A stretch of DNA of 64,000 nt from Kibdelosporangium banguiense. Its GTDB lineage: Bacteria; Actinomycetota; Actinomycetes; Mycobacteriales; Pseudonocardiaceae. The notes beneath the pieces are model-generated. The model had not been told where the DNA came from, searched no databases, and was given only the letters and a program-made list of their open reading frames with translations. The position numbers and the translations under genes are program-made. The stretch spans positions 2,989,203-3,053,202 of the forward strand of contig NZ_JAGINW010000001.1 in assembly GCF_017876405.1 (NCBI RefSeq), given 5' to 3'. Below, piece after piece: positions 1-8,200 of the stretch. Every line of letters begins with the position of its first letter. Position 1 is the first letter of the stretch.

Positions 1-668
1 TCGTCGCCTCGGCCGGCAACCAGAGCGACATCTGCACGAAGCCGCGCAACGGCGCGGACTCCAACAAGCCCGAGTTCATCATCACGCCACCGTGGTTCGC
101 CGAGGACGTGCTGTCGGTCGCCGCGGTCAACCAGAAGGGCAACCTGGCCGCCTTCAGCATGCAGGGCCCGTGGGTGAGCGTCGCCGGTCCGGGCACCGAC
201 ATCATCTCGCTCGACCCGTCGGGCAACGGACTGGCCAACCTGACAGTGCAGAAGAACGGCAGCAAGGTTCCGATCCAGGGCACCAGCTTCGCGGCGCCGT
301 ACGTGGCCGGGCTCGCCGCGCTGGTGCGTGAGCGTTACCCGGAGCTCAACGCCCGCCAGGTGATGAACCGGATCAAGATGACCGCCCAGCACCCGGCGGC
401 CCCCGGCGGCCGGGACAACCTGGTCGGCCACGGCATGGTCAACCCACTCGCGGCGCTGACCGCGATGATCCCGGGCGAGTTCGGCATTCCCGCCGACAAG
501 GCCGAGGCCATGCCTGCCGGTATGCCACCGGTGCGGGCCAAGGACTGGACCGCGATGACCGTCGCCCTGATCGGTACGGGTGGAGGGGTCCTGCTCCTGC
601 TGATGACGCTGTTCATCATGCGTGCCATCCGCCGCAACAACCCCCGCGAAGAAGCCGAGCAGTCCTGA
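1..668 (+). CDS. mycP: Mycosin (MycP4-type) subtilisin-like protease of the ESX-4 system, C-terminal part
   Basis: The gene enters from outside the window; 221 codons are visible, in frame from base 3. The visible part holds the oxyanion Asn region (SAGNQ) and the catalytic serine block GTSFAAPYVAGLAAL, typical of subtilases. A hydrophobic segment near the C-terminus (ALIGTGGGVLLLLMTLFIM) is followed by basic residues, as in membrane-anchored mycosins. Mycosins are T7SS core components on the outer face of the membrane that process or check ESX function. The esxT/esxU-like genes and the Rv3446c-like gene next door, on the opposite strand and followed by rplM-rpsI, match the ESX-4 locus, so MycP4 is the best call. 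The Asp and His of the triad lie upstream, out of view. Confidence 0.9.
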   Translation, partial: VASAGNQSDICTKPRNGADSNKPEFIITPPWFAEDVLSVAAVNQKGNLAAFSMQGPWVSVAGPGTDIISLDPSGNGLANLTVQKNGSKVPIQGTSFAAPYVAGLAALVRERYPELNARQVMNRIKMTAQHPAAPGGRDNLVGHGMVNPLAALTAMIPGEFGIPADKAEAMPAGMPPVRAKDWTAMTVALIGTGGGVLLLLMTLFIMRAIRRNNPREEAEQS

Positions 669-685
669 GTTCTGACCGCACGACA

Positions 686-713
686 AAGGCCCCGGGATCT
701 CTCCCGGGGCCTT
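686..713. terminator. Bidirectional terminator between mycP and esxT
   Basis: Perfect 11-bp inverted repeat AAGGCCCCGGG / CCCGGGGCCTT with a 6-nt loop, lying between two convergent genes (stops at 668 and 730). The flanking A/T bases give short U tracts on either strand. Confidence 0.85.
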
Positions 714-729
714 GGGTCGTTCGTACGGA

Positions 730-1026
730 TCAGCCCCAGAGCTTGCCGACGTTGCCCTCAGTCATCCGGTAGTCGTCAGCGGCCTGCTTGGTGGCGGCAC
801 CGATGGAAGCCAGGACCTGGTTGAGCTCCTCCTGAGCCCGCTCCCAGCTCTCCTGCACCGCGCGCCACGCGTCACGCGAAGCACCGACGTAGGCCTCGGC
901 GAGCGGAGCGAGCTGGCTGCGCAGCGCGTCGAGCTCGGAGTCCATCTTCTTCGCGGTGGCGTCGATGTTTCCGCCGGCCTCTTCGATGGCGCCGAATGTG
1001 ACCTTGATGTTCTGGCCGTCAGGCAT
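730..1026 (-). CDS. esxT: WXG100-family ESX-4 protein (EsxT-like)
   Basis: 98 residues, the size of WXG100 proteins, which form helical-hairpin heterodimers secreted by type VII systems. The turn between the two predicted helices reads Y-V-G (APLAEAYVGASRDAW) where the family usually has W-x-G. As I recall, mycobacterial EsxT also deviates at this site. The block ELDALRSQLAPL resembles EsxT. It is the second gene after the esxU-like gene (51-bp gap) and ends at a strong terminator, so the two are very likely co-transcribed and form a pair. The symbol rests on synteny with ESX-4. Confidence 0.8.
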   Translation of the reverse strand: MPDGQNIKVTFGAIEEAGGNIDATAKKMDSELDALRSQLAPLAEAYVGASRDAWRAVQESWERAQEELNQVLASIGAATKQAADDYRMTEGNVGKLWG

Positions 1027-1077
1027 TTGGATTCCTCCCAGGAAAGTTTTTCGAGATAATGGCGGTGCTGCGGATTA

Positions 1078-1395
1078 TCAGAACGAGAAGTTGCCCTCGG
1101 CCTTGGTGAAGGTCGACTGGCTCTCCTCTTCCCGGTGGCCGTACTCCTTGGCCGAGGTGGCCAGGCTCTCGCTGATGGTCTGCAGGTCCTGCAGAACCTT
1201 GTTGGAGGCCTCGTTGAAGCGGCCGATCAGCGAGTGGAACGCGGTCGCCGCGGCACCGGCCCACGCACCCTCGAGCGAGCCCAGCTGGTTGCGCAGGGTG
1301 TTGATGTAGCCCTGGGTGTCGTTGCGGACCCGGTCGGTGTCCACCGACGCCTTGTGCAGCATCTCCGGCGTAATCTCAAAAGTGCCGTTAGGCAT
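1078..1395 (-). CDS. esxU: WXG100-family ESX-4 protein (EsxU-like)
   Basis: 105 residues with a canonical W-A-G turn (LEGAWAGAAATAF) flanked by two predicted amphipathic helices. A YxxxE-like element (YGHREEE) lies near the C-terminus, where T7SS export signals sit. It precedes the EsxT-like gene in the same orientation, so the two probably form the exported heterodimer of the ESX-4 apparatus. A purine-rich stretch (gaagggggcaac in the coding sense) precedes the start. The name is by synteny (esxU, esxT, then mycP4). Confidence 0.8.
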   Translation of the reverse strand: MPNGTFEITPEMLHKASVDTDRVRNDTQGYINTLRNQLGSLEGAWAGAAATAFHSLIGRFNEASNKVLQDLQTISESLATSAKEYGHREEESQSTFTKAEGNFSF

Positions 1396-1608
1396 TGGGA
1401 GTTGCCCCCTTCAGTGAAGTTCAGGCTGTCCGTTCTTCGTTCGTACAGCTCTTACGACGCAGACCTTGCCAGCTCCGGTTCCGTGTTGTCCCGAGAAGTT
1501 TCGAGGTCGTTGCTCTAGTAAACGCCAAGACCCGCAACCGCGCCTGATCGTCTGCGAATGCGAATGCGTGAATACCCGGTACGACCAGCGGTTTTCCAAA
1601 GGCGAAGG
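1396..1608. other. Intergenic region upstream of esxU-esxT
   Basis: About 210 bp between the esxU-like start and the end of the next gene on the same strand. It should hold the promoter of the esx pair, but I could not settle on a convincing -35/-10 pair. No other coding signal was found. Confidence 0.4.
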
Positions 1609-1893
1609 TCAGAATCGGTGCATGATTTGCTCTTGTGAAAAGTCCTCGTCTTCATCACTCGATTGTGGAACCGGAGGAGTTTCCACGGGCTCGTCGCCGA
1701 CCGGCAGGCCCTGCCCGGTGCGGAACCGGACGGCCTCGGCGCGCAGCGCGGGGTCGGTTGCCTCACCACTGGCCGGCGCCGACTCGCGGAACCTGCCCGA
1801 CTGCTCGCGGGCCTCGGCCGCGGCCCGGCGCGCCCGGCTGACGGCCGCGTCGACCTCGCTGTTGAAGGACGCCACCGCGTCGGAGAAGCTCAT
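1609..1893 (-). CDS. Small conserved hypothetical protein of the ESX-4 locus
   Basis: 94 residues from ATG 1893 (MSFSDAVASFNSEVDAAV...). A GTG 12 bp upstream (1905) is also in frame, but the AGAGGTGG ribosome-binding sequence lies at normal distance from the ATG. The first half is predicted helical and Ala/Arg/Glu-rich (AVSRARRAAAEAREQ); the second half is acidic and proline-containing with a D/E run (SSDEDEDFSQEQ). No membrane segment or signal peptide. It follows the Hsp70-like gene after 15 bp, so it is likely in the same transcript. I do not recognise a family; the context suggests an accessory cytoplasmic T7SS protein. Confidence 0.6.
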   Translation of the reverse strand: MSFSDAVASFNSEVDAAVSRARRAAAEAREQSGRFRESAPASGEATDPALRAEAVRFRTGQGLPVGDEPVETPPVPQSSDEDEDFSQEQIMHRF

Positions 1894-1908
1894 CCGTCCC
1901 ACCACCTC

Positions 1909-3591
1909 TCATTTCACGGTCATCGTGCGGACCACCTGGTCGCAGGCGGGCATCACCCGGTCCTTGCCTGCGGCGGTGTACTCGCATCCGATGCTGACTT
2001 GGGCACGCTTGTCGAACACCACGAACCAGTCCACGGTCGCGTCGTCCAGGCGCTGTCGGTAGGAGACCACGTCCCGGCCGGCGAAGCGGGCTTTTTCGTT
2101 CAGATCCGACAACCGGAATGTGGACTGCTCATAGTTGGCCCGCAGCGCGCCGATCGCCCGCTCACGCTCGACTGCCGGGTCGAAACTCAACGCCAGTTCC
2201 TGCACGATGACCGCGTCCAGGCCGGCTTCGGCGTCGGCCGGTTTCACCTTGGTCTCCCGGTTGAGCGTGTCCGAGGAGACCTGTTTCCAGTCCTGCGGAA
2301 TCGTGAACTCGTAGTCGAACTGGGCGATCGTGCGGCCCTCGGGCGCGGTTCCGCCGATCGTGAGGATGAGGACGACCGTCACCACGGCCGCGGTGAGCAG
2401 CGCGCCCGCACCGACGAGCCAGGGTTTCCGGCTGCGCTGGACCGGTGCGGGGGGAGCAGGCGGCGGTGGCGGCGGTGGACGAAACGTCATCGGCCGGGGC
2501 GCCGCGGGCGGAGGCGGCGGCTGTGCGACCCGCCGGACCACGGCCGGGACGGCCCGCAAAGCACCCCGGGCCACCACGGTTTCCGGCTGGTCGAGTGTGC
2601 TGGGAATGACGCCGGTCCGCTCGTGCACCAGCCGCGCCACCATCGGGATCCGGCTGGACCCGCCGACCAGGAAGATCGCTCCGGGCGTGACCCCGGCCTC
2701 CCGGATCGCCGCCGCGGTCAGCTCGGCCGCCCGGCCGAGCGGAGCCGCGACGAGTTGCTCGAGATCGTTGCGGGTGACGTGCGCGTCGGCGAACGGGACC
2801 GGCATCGGCACGTCGGTGTACGTGTGCCGGGACAACGTCTCCTTGGCGCCCTGGACGTCCTGGGAGACGACGCGCCGGCGCCGCCGGTCGGCCAGCTCCC
2901 GCCCCTCGATCAGCGCCCGCCACCCGTCCGGGTCCGTTTTGGACACCAGCTGCCCGATGTGCTGCAACAGAGCCTGATCCACGTCGGCACCGCCGAACGA
3001 CGGATCGCCTTTGGTCGCCAGGACCTGAAACCCGGGAGCCGCGGGCACACGCCGGACGATGCTGACGTCCACAGTGCCGCCGCCGAGGTCGAGAACCGCG
3101 AGCGTGTCCGCCTGCGTGCCAAGCGAAGCGTGGAACACCGCGGCCGCGACAGGTTCCGGGACCAGGGAAATACGCTCGGACAAGCCGTTCGCGGCCTGCC
3201 GCAGCACCTGGGTCCGGATCCCGCCCCAATCGGCTGGGTGCGTCAGCACGAGCTGCTCGACCGGGGCACCGCCGCCGAACCGCCGCGCTTCCTGGACCGC
3301 ACGCGTCAGCACCGCGCGGATGACGTCCCGCACCGGCACCACGTTGTTGCCCAGCAGCAGCTCGGGCTCGTCGATCCGGCGCTTCGGGTTGGGCTCGTAG
3401 CGCGACGGGTCGACGGCGGCCTGACGCTCGGCTTCCAGGCCGACGAACAACGTCCCGTCCGCGGCCGCGTACACCGCTGACGACAGCACCGGTCGCCCGT
3501 CGACCGCGACGACTTGAGGGTCCCGGCCGTGCAGCGACACCGCGACACACGTGCTCGATGTTCCGAAGTCCACGGCGACGCGCAGCGCCAT
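1909..3591 (-). CDS. Hsp70-like, type VII secretion-associated membrane protein (Rv3446c-like)
   Basis: 560 residues in three parts. Residues 1 to about 340 form an Hsp70/actin-fold ATPase (phosphate loop VDFGTSSTCVA, LDLGGGTVDVSIV, adenosine motif FLVGGSSRIPMV). A proline-rich linker (about 350-385) leads to one membrane helix (about 388-412). Residues 413-560 form an extracytoplasmic domain resembling the C-terminal domain of the Rv3446c family of T7SS-associated proteins (family from memory). The usual Hsp70 substrate-binding domain is absent, so this is not a general chaperone. An ATP-dependent role in ESX-4 assembly or sensing is inferred. ATG 3591 gives the canonical N-terminus. Confidence 0.8.
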   Translation of the reverse strand: MALRVAVDFGTSSTCVAVSLHGRDPQVVAVDGRPVLSSAVYAAADGTLFVGLEAERQAAVDPSRYEPNPKRRIDEPELLLGNNVVPVRDVIRAVLTRAVQEARRFGGGAPVEQLVLTHPADWGGIRTQVLRQAANGLSERISLVPEPVAAAVFHASLGTQADTLAVLDLGGGTVDVSIVRRVPAAPGFQVLATKGDPSFGGADVDQALLQHIGQLVSKTDPDGWRALIEGRELADRRRRRVVSQDVQGAKETLSRHTYTDVPMPVPFADAHVTRNDLEQLVAAPLGRAAELTAAAIREAGVTPGAIFLVGGSSRIPMVARLVHERTGVIPSTLDQPETVVARGALRAVPAVVRRVAQPPPPPAAPRPMTFRPPPPPPPAPPAPVQRSRKPWLVGAGALLTAAVVTVVLILTIGGTAPEGRTIAQFDYEFTIPQDWKQVSSDTLNRETKVKPADAEAGLDAVIVQELALSFDPAVERERAIGALRANYEQSTFRLSDLNEKARFAGRDVVSYRQRLDDATVDWFVVFDKRAQVSIGCEYTAAGKDRVMPACDQVVRTMTVK

Positions 3592-3641
3592 CTACCTGGT
3601 CACCCCCGAGTCACTCGAAGCCGCATGGCACCCGAGCGTAG

Positions 3642-4316
3642 TCAGCCGTCCAACAGGCCCGCGTCGTGCACAAGCAGGGCGATCTGGACCCGGTTGTTCA
3701 TGTCCAGCTTGGTCAGCACGCTCGAGACGTGCGTCTTCACGGTCGGCACGCTCAGGAACAGCGTGCCCGCGATCTGGGCGTTGGACTTGCCCTGGCCGAC
3801 CGCCACGGCGACCTCCCGTTCCCGCTCGCTGAGTTGCTCGAGCCTGGTCTGGGCGAGTCCCCGGCGCTGGTCGTGGTCCGTCTCGGCGACCCGGTCGATC
3901 AGCCGCCGCGTGACCGAAGGGGACAACACCGGCAAGCCCTGGGCGACCTGACGAACCGCATCGACGATCTCGGCGGGCGGGGTGTCCTTCAGCAGGAAAC
4001 CCGCCGCGCCGGCGCGCAGAGCCCGCAGGACGTGGGCGTCGGCGTCGAACGTCGTCAGGATGATCACCTCGGGCGCCGAGCCGCGGGCGCGCAGTGCCTC
4101 GGTCGCCGACAGACCGTCCAGCGCGGGCATCCGGATGTCCATCAGCACCACGTCCGGGTTGTGCCGGTCGACCAGCGGAAGCACCTCGGTCCCGTCCTTG
4201 GCCTCGCCCACCACTGTGATGTCGGGCGCGCCGCCGAGCATCATCACCAGGCCGGCACGGACCAACGGGTCGTCGTCGACGATGAGGACAGTGATGGGGC
4301 TGGTCACATCGGCCAC
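3642..4316 (-). CDS. NarL/LuxR-family response regulator
   Basis: 224 residues. The N-terminal receiver has acidic residues D14-D16 and phospho-acceptor D60 in VVLMDIRMP, followed by the Thr (ILTTFDA) and Lys (LLKDTPP) switch residues. The C-terminal LuxR-type helix-turn-helix reads LSEREREVAVAVGQGKSNAQIA, then VKTHVSSVLTKL. Its start overlaps the end of the upstream sensor kinase gene by 13 bp, so translation is coupled and this is the cognate regulator. The stimulus is unknown; such pairs usually sense envelope or membrane state. Confidence 0.93.
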   Translation of the reverse strand: MADVTSPITVLIVDDDPLVRAGLVMMLGGAPDITVVGEAKDGTEVLPLVDRHNPDVVLMDIRMPALDGLSATEALRARGSAPEVIILTTFDADAHVLRALRAGAAGFLLKDTPPAEIVDAVRQVAQGLPVLSPSVTRRLIDRVAETDHDQRRGLAQTRLEQLSEREREVAVAVGQGKSNAQIAGTLFLSVPTVKTHVSSVLTKLDMNNRVQIALLVHDAGLLDG

Positions 4317-5434
4317 GGTAGCCAGGCGGCGAGCCGCCAGCCGTCGCAGGTCGGCCCATGTTCGAGTCGTCCCTCGGCCAGCGCGACCCGTTCACCCAGG
4401 CCGATCAGGCCCTGACCGGACGTCCGGCCCGGCACCGGAGGTCCGGACGGGGCCGAGTTGCGGACCTCGACAGCCAGGCCGTCACCAGGCCCGCCGCTGA
4501 GCGAGACCTGGACCTCGGCGCCAGGGGCGTGCTTGCGGGCGTTGGTCAACGCCTCCTGCACGATCCGGTAACCCGTACGCCCCAACAGGTCCGGTGTGGT
4601 CCCGGACAGCTCCTGGCGCAGTTCGATCTCCATCCCGGCCCGGCGCGACTCGGCGACCAGCGTGGTCACGTCGGCCAGAGTGGGCTGCGGCATCTCGCCC
4701 ACCGGCGCCCGCAGCACGCCGATGACCTCACGCAGGTCCTGCAGCGCCTGGTGCGCGCTGTCCCGGATGACCTTGGCGGCGCGGGCGATGTCGGACGCCG
4801 GTGCGTCCGGGTTGTACTCCAGGGCGCCCGCGTGCACGCTCAGCAGGGAGAGCCGGTGCCCAAGCACGTCGTGCATCTCCCGGGCGATCTCCTCCCGGGC
4901 CAGGTGGATCGCCCGCTCGGCCCGCAACTGCGCCTCGGTCTCCGCACGGGCGGCCTTGTCCTTGAGCGACAGCACCAGCTGACGGCGGTGGTGGATGAAC
5001 AGGCCCCAGCCCACCGCGGTGCCCTGGATGGCGAGCATCAGCGCCAGGCTCACCCCCCACTGTGTCCCTGGGTCGGGCCGGACCCAGATGAAGATCACAG
5101 ACGAGACCATGCTCAGTACGAACACCGCGACCGAGGTCCGCGGCGGCCGGTGGATCGCGACGGTGAACAGTGAGACGATCATCGCGCCACCGGAGAGCTC
5201 GGAGAATGTCGACAAAGCGATCAAGATCAACGCAAGTTCGCTCGGCCACCGCTTGCGCACCCAGATCGAGGCACACGCCAGCACGCCGACCACCTGGTCG
5301 ACGTGGAACAGCCAGGCCGGATCCGGCAACGTGCCGGCGTCGATCCACTGGGTCGCCCCTAGCAGCCCGACCAGCGACGCGAGCAGGAACATCGTGGTGT
5401 CCACGATCCAGTCGCGGATACTGCGGCGGGTCAT
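4304..5434 (-). CDS. Membrane sensor histidine kinase (NarL-type HisKA_3)
   Basis: 376 residues from ATG 5434 (MTRRSIRDWIVDTTMF), which opens directly into membrane helices. The same frame continues upstream to 5629, but that part is arginine-rich and unlike a kinase N-terminus. The first ~150 residues hold several hydrophobic segments. The dimerisation motif REEIAREMHDVLGHRLSLLSVHAG carries the phospho-acceptor His, followed by an ATPase domain with an N box (EALTNARKHAPGAEV) and G box (GQGLIGLGERVALAEG). It overlaps the response-regulator start by 13 bp. The signal is unknown. Confidence 0.9.
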   Translation of the reverse strand: MTRRSIRDWIVDTTMFLLASLVGLLGATQWIDAGTLPDPAWLFHVDQVVGVLACASIWVRKRWPSELALILIALSTFSELSGGAMIVSLFTVAIHRPPRTSVAVFVLSMVSSVIFIWVRPDPGTQWGVSLALMLAIQGTAVGWGLFIHHRRQLVLSLKDKAARAETEAQLRAERAIHLAREEIAREMHDVLGHRLSLLSVHAGALEYNPDAPASDIARAAKVIRDSAHQALQDLREVIGVLRAPVGEMPQPTLADVTTLVAESRRAGMEIELRQELSGTTPDLLGRTGYRIVQEALTNARKHAPGAEVQVSLSGGPGDGLAVEVRNSAPSGPPVPGRTSGQGLIGLGERVALAEGRLEHGPTCDGWRLAAWLPWPM

Positions 5435-5609
5435 GTTCCTGGGAGCGTAGTGAGGTTTCCGGGCTGGTCCGGAAAGTCGATACTTTGGTCGCGGTGGCTG
5501 ATTCCTCCGGCTGACCGATCTGCGCCGTCGCTGCGTTGCTACCGAGAGCGACATCCGCAGGTCGGAGCGGTGACGCAGAGTGTGCGGGGTGGTGGATAGG
5601 GGGGCCGTT

Positions 5610-5638
5610 TTGACCCTCCGGGAGGCCACGGGTAATCT
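5610..5638 (+). promoter_or_regulatory. Housekeeping-sigma promoter of rplM-rpsI
   Basis: TTGACC (-35, 5610-5615), a 17-bp spacer, and TAATCT (-10, 5633-5638): a near-consensus vegetative promoter pointing at rplM, with a predicted start near 5645 and a leader of about 105 nt. Confidence 0.75.
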
Positions 5639-5699
5639 CTATCGTTGTTGTGCGGCGCGGCGTGTGACTACTCGCGCCCTTGGTGGGTCCGACCTGCCG

Positions 5700-5724
5700 T
5701 GGGTACGGCCCGCACAGGTACCCA
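5700..5724 (+). promoter_or_regulatory. Hairpin in the rplM-rpsI leader
   Basis: TGGGTAC ... GTACCCA, a 7-bp perfect stem with an 11-nt loop, 27 nt upstream of the rplM start and inside the transcribed leader. Ribosomal-protein leaders often bind their own product; whether this one does is inference. Confidence 0.4.
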
Positions 5725-5751
5725 GACGCAAGTTGACGATGAGGTAGACCC

Positions 5752-6195
5752 GTGCCCACGTACAGCCCGAAGCCCGGCGAGGTGGCCCGCGCCTGGCACA
5801 TTATCGATGCCGAGGACGTGGTGCTCGGCCGCCTTGCCACGCAGGTCGCGACACTGCTGCGCGGCAAGCACAAGCCAACCTATGCCCCGCATGTGGACAC
5901 TGGTGACTTCGTCATCATCGTGAACGCCGAAAAGGTGGTCCTCACCGGGGCCAAGCGGGATCAGGCCTTCGCCTACCGCCACAGTGGCTACCCCGGTGGT
6001 CTTCGCAAGAAGTCCTTCGGCGAGCTGCTGGACACCCGCCCCGACCGTCTCCTGGAGAAGGTCGTCAAGGGCATGCTGCCGAAGAACAAGCTCGGCCGCG
6101 CCCAGGGCAAGAAGCTCAAGGTCTACGCAGGCCCCGAGCACCCGCACACGGCGCAGCAGCCGACGCCCTTCGAGATCACCAAGGTTGCCCAGTGA
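5752..6195 (+). CDS. rplM: 50S ribosomal protein L13
   Basis: 147 residues, the normal L13 length, with family blocks [19 protein letters not shown], the [16 protein letters not shown] region, the YRHSGYPGG motif, and [12 protein letters not shown] near the end. GTG start preceded by GAGG about 8 nt upstream. L13 binds 23S rRNA early in large-subunit assembly. It is the first gene of the classic rplM-rpsI pair; its stop overlaps the rpsI start by 4 bp (GTGA), so translation is coupled. Confidence 0.98.
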   Translation: MPTYSPKPGEVARAWHIIDAEDVVLGRLATQVATLLRGKHKPTYAPHVDTGDFVIIVNAEKVVLTGAKRDQAFAYRHSGYPGGLRKKSFGELLDTRPDRLLEKVVKGMLPKNKLGRAQGKKLKVYAGPEHPHTAQQPTPFEITKVAQ

Positions 6196-6716
6196 GTGAA
6201 GAGAACCTGACCACCGAGACCCCTGAGGTCCCCGAGTCGGCCGTCGACAACGTCGAGATCGCCGACGTCGACGCCCCTGAGGCCGCTGACGAGGCCCCGG
6301 CCGCGCCGGTCGTGCGCGTTCCCGCCCCTGGCGAGGTCGCCCAGACCGTCGGCCGCCGCAAGGAGGCCGTGGTCCGCGTTCGGCTGACCCCGGGCACCGG
6401 CCAGTTCCGGCTGAACGGCAAGAGCCTCGAGGACTACTTCCCCAACAAGGTGCACCAGCAGCTCATCCGTGAGCCCCTGGTGATCCTCGACAAGCCCGAG
6501 ATGTTCGACGTGCGCGCGAACCTGCGTGGCGGCGGCATCACCGGCCAGGCCGGTGCGCTGCGGCTGGCCATCGCCCGCGCCCTGATCGAGCTCGACGCCG
6601 AGGACCGCCCGGCCCTCAAGAAGGCCGGCTTCCTCACCCGTGACCCGCGGGTCAAGGAGCGCAAGAAGTACGGTCTGAAGAAGGCCCGCAAGGCGCCTCA
6701 GTACAGCAAGCGCTGA
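6192..6716 (+). CDS. rpsI: 30S ribosomal protein S9
   Basis: 174 residues. The C-terminal ~125 residues are the conserved S9 core ([55 protein letters not shown]) ending in the SKR tail that reaches the decoding centre. The first ~45 residues are an Asp/Glu/Ala/Pro-rich acidic extension, common in actinobacterial S9 and absent from shorter bacterial S9. GTG start overlapping the rplM stop by 4 bp. The gene is closed by a strong terminator. Confidence 0.98.
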   Translation: MSEENLTTETPEVPESAVDNVEIADVDAPEAADEAPAAPVVRVPAPGEVAQTVGRRKEAVVRVRLTPGTGQFRLNGKSLEDYFPNKVHQQLIREPLVILDKPEMFDVRANLRGGGITGQAGALRLAIARALIELDAEDRPALKKAGFLTRDPRVKERKKYGLKKARKAPQYSKR

Positions 6717-6734
6717 TCACACTCAGCCCGAAGC

Positions 6735-6765
6735 ACGGGAGCAGCAGGATTTCTGCTGCTCCCGT
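6735..6765 (+). terminator. Terminator of rplM-rpsI
   Basis: Perfect 13-bp stem ACGGGAGCAGCAG / CTGCTGCTCCCGT with a 5-nt loop (GATTT), 18 bp after the rpsI stop. It is followed by a pyrimidine-rich tract (TCGCTCTTTCC) rather than a clean U run, as is common in high-GC actinobacteria. Confidence 0.85.
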
Positions 6766-6789
6766 TCGCTCTTTCCGGAGGTGGTTCTC

Positions 6790-8124
6790 TTGGGCCGGTT
6801 GTTCGGCACCGACGGCGTCCGTGGGCTTGCGAACGTCGAGTTGACGCCGGAGCTGGCGTTGACCGTCGCCGCCTCGGCGGCGCGCGTCCTGGCTGAACAC
6901 GACCGCTCACACCGCCCGGTCGCCGTGGTCGGGCGCGACCCGCGGGCCAGCGGCGAGATGCTGCAGGCCGCTGTGGCCGCTGGCCTGTCCTCGGCCGGTG
7001 CGGACGTGCTGCAGGTCGGGGTGATGCCGACACCGGGCGTCGCCTACCTGGTGGACAACCTGGGCGCCGACCTGGGCGTGATGATCTCGGCGTCGCACAA
7101 CCCGATGCCGGACAACGGGATCAAGCTCTTCTCCGCCGGCGGGCACAAGCTGCCCGACGACATCGAAGACGAGATCGAAGCCGGTATCGGCGCGACGCCG
7201 CAGCGTCCGACCGGTGCGGGCGTCGGCCGGATCTACGACGTCGCCGACTCCCTGGACCGCTACATCGCGCACCTGCTGCGTGCCACGCCTCAGCGTCTGG
7301 ACGGCCTGAAGGTCGTTGTGGACTGTGCGAACGGCGCCGCCTGGGCCGCCGCGCCGCGCGCCTACCGGGAGGCCGGTGCCGAGGTCATCGCGATCCACGC
7401 GCTGCCGGACGGCGAGAACATCAACCACGAGTGTGGTTCCACGCACATCGAAGGGTTGCGTGAGGCCGTCCTCGCCGAGGGCGCGGACATGGGCATCGCG
7501 CACGACGGTGACGCAGACCGTTGCCTCGCCGTGGACGCGGAGGGCAACCTCGTCGACGGCGACCAGATCATGGCCGTGCTCGCGTTGGCCATGAAGGACC
7601 GTGGCGAGCTCGTCGACGACACGCTGGTCGCCACTGTGATGAGCAACCTCGGCCTGCACCTGGCGATGCGCGAGGCAGGCGTGAAGATCCGCACAACCGC
7701 CGTGGGCGACCGCTATGTGCTGGAGGAGCTGCGTACCGGCGGCTACTCACTCGGTGGCGAGCAGTCCGGTCACGTGCTGCTGCCGAGTCACGCGACCACC
7801 GGCGATGGTCTGCTCACCGCGATGGGCGTGATGGCCCGTGTCGCGGCCACCGGTAAGCCGCTGTCCGAGCTGGCCGGCGTTATGCGCCGTCTGCCCCAGG
7901 TGCTGGTCAACGTGAAGGTGGCCGACAAAGCCGCCGTCGCCAAGGCCACCTCGGTCAACGATGCAGTCGCCGCTGTGGAGGCCGAACTCGGCGAGTCCGG
8001 CCGCGTCCTGCTGCGTCCGTCCGGCACCGAGCAGCTCGTCCGCGTGATGGTCGAGGCCACCAGCGAAGCCACCGCCGAGGCCGCGGCAAACCGCCTGGCC
8101 AGCGTGGTTTCAGCCGTTTCCTGA
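6790..8124 (+). CDS. glmM: Phosphoglucosamine mutase
   Basis: 444 residues. Converts glucosamine-6-phosphate to glucosamine-1-phosphate on the way to UDP-GlcNAc for peptidoglycan. TTG 6790 is chosen because it gives the standard N-terminus [15 protein letters not shown] and lies 8 nt after GGAGG; GTG 6781 would abut that site. The phosphoserine loop ([15 protein letters not shown]), metal loop ([11 protein letters not shown]), sugar-binding loop (GGEQSGH) and phosphate-binding loop ([12 protein letters not shown]) are all present. It is separated from rpsI and the next gene by terminators, so it is probably a single-gene unit. glmS lies 5.6 kb downstream. Confidence 0.97.
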   Translation: MGRLFGTDGVRGLANVELTPELALTVAASAARVLAEHDRSHRPVAVVGRDPRASGEMLQAAVAAGLSSAGADVLQVGVMPTPGVAYLVDNLGADLGVMISASHNPMPDNGIKLFSAGGHKLPDDIEDEIEAGIGATPQRPTGAGVGRIYDVADSLDRYIAHLLRATPQRLDGLKVVVDCANGAAWAAAPRAYREAGAEVIAIHALPDGENINHECGSTHIEGLREAVLAEGADMGIAHDGDADRCLAVDAEGNLVDGDQIMAVLALAMKDRGELVDDTLVATVMSNLGLHLAMREAGVKIRTTAVGDRYVLEELRTGGYSLGGEQSGHVLLPSHATTGDGLLTAMGVMARVAATGKPLSELAGVMRRLPQVLVNVKVADKAAVAKATSVNDAVAAVEAELGESGRVLLRPSGTEQLVRVMVEATSEATAEAAANRLASVVSAVS

Positions 8125-8129
8125 GCCGC

Positions 8130-8159
8130 CGGGAGAACGAGGCCGTCCTCGTTCTCCCG
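8130..8159 (+). terminator. Terminator of glmM
   Basis: Perfect 13-bp stem CGGGAGAACGAGG / CCTCGTTCTCCCG with a 4-nt loop (CCGT), 6 bp after the glmM stop. Confidence 0.87.
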
Positions 8160-8200
8160 TTGCTCAGATTGCCGCGTAGGTCCGCCGCTACGCTGAGCAA

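Larger units (their letters stand above)
5435..5751. other. Divergent intergenic region between the sensor kinase and rplM
   Basis: About 317 bp without a gene. It holds the rplM-rpsI promoter (5610-5638) and a leader of roughly 105 nt with a hairpin (5700-5724). The part next to the kinase (5435-5600) should carry the kinase promoter on the minus strand, which I could not define. Confidence 0.6.

Noticed and set aside
1663..3480. Long plus-strand open frame (605 codons) opposite the Hsp70-like gene
   Set aside because: Arg/Gly/His-rich antisense shadow of a well-supported gene; no family motifs or ribosome-binding site.
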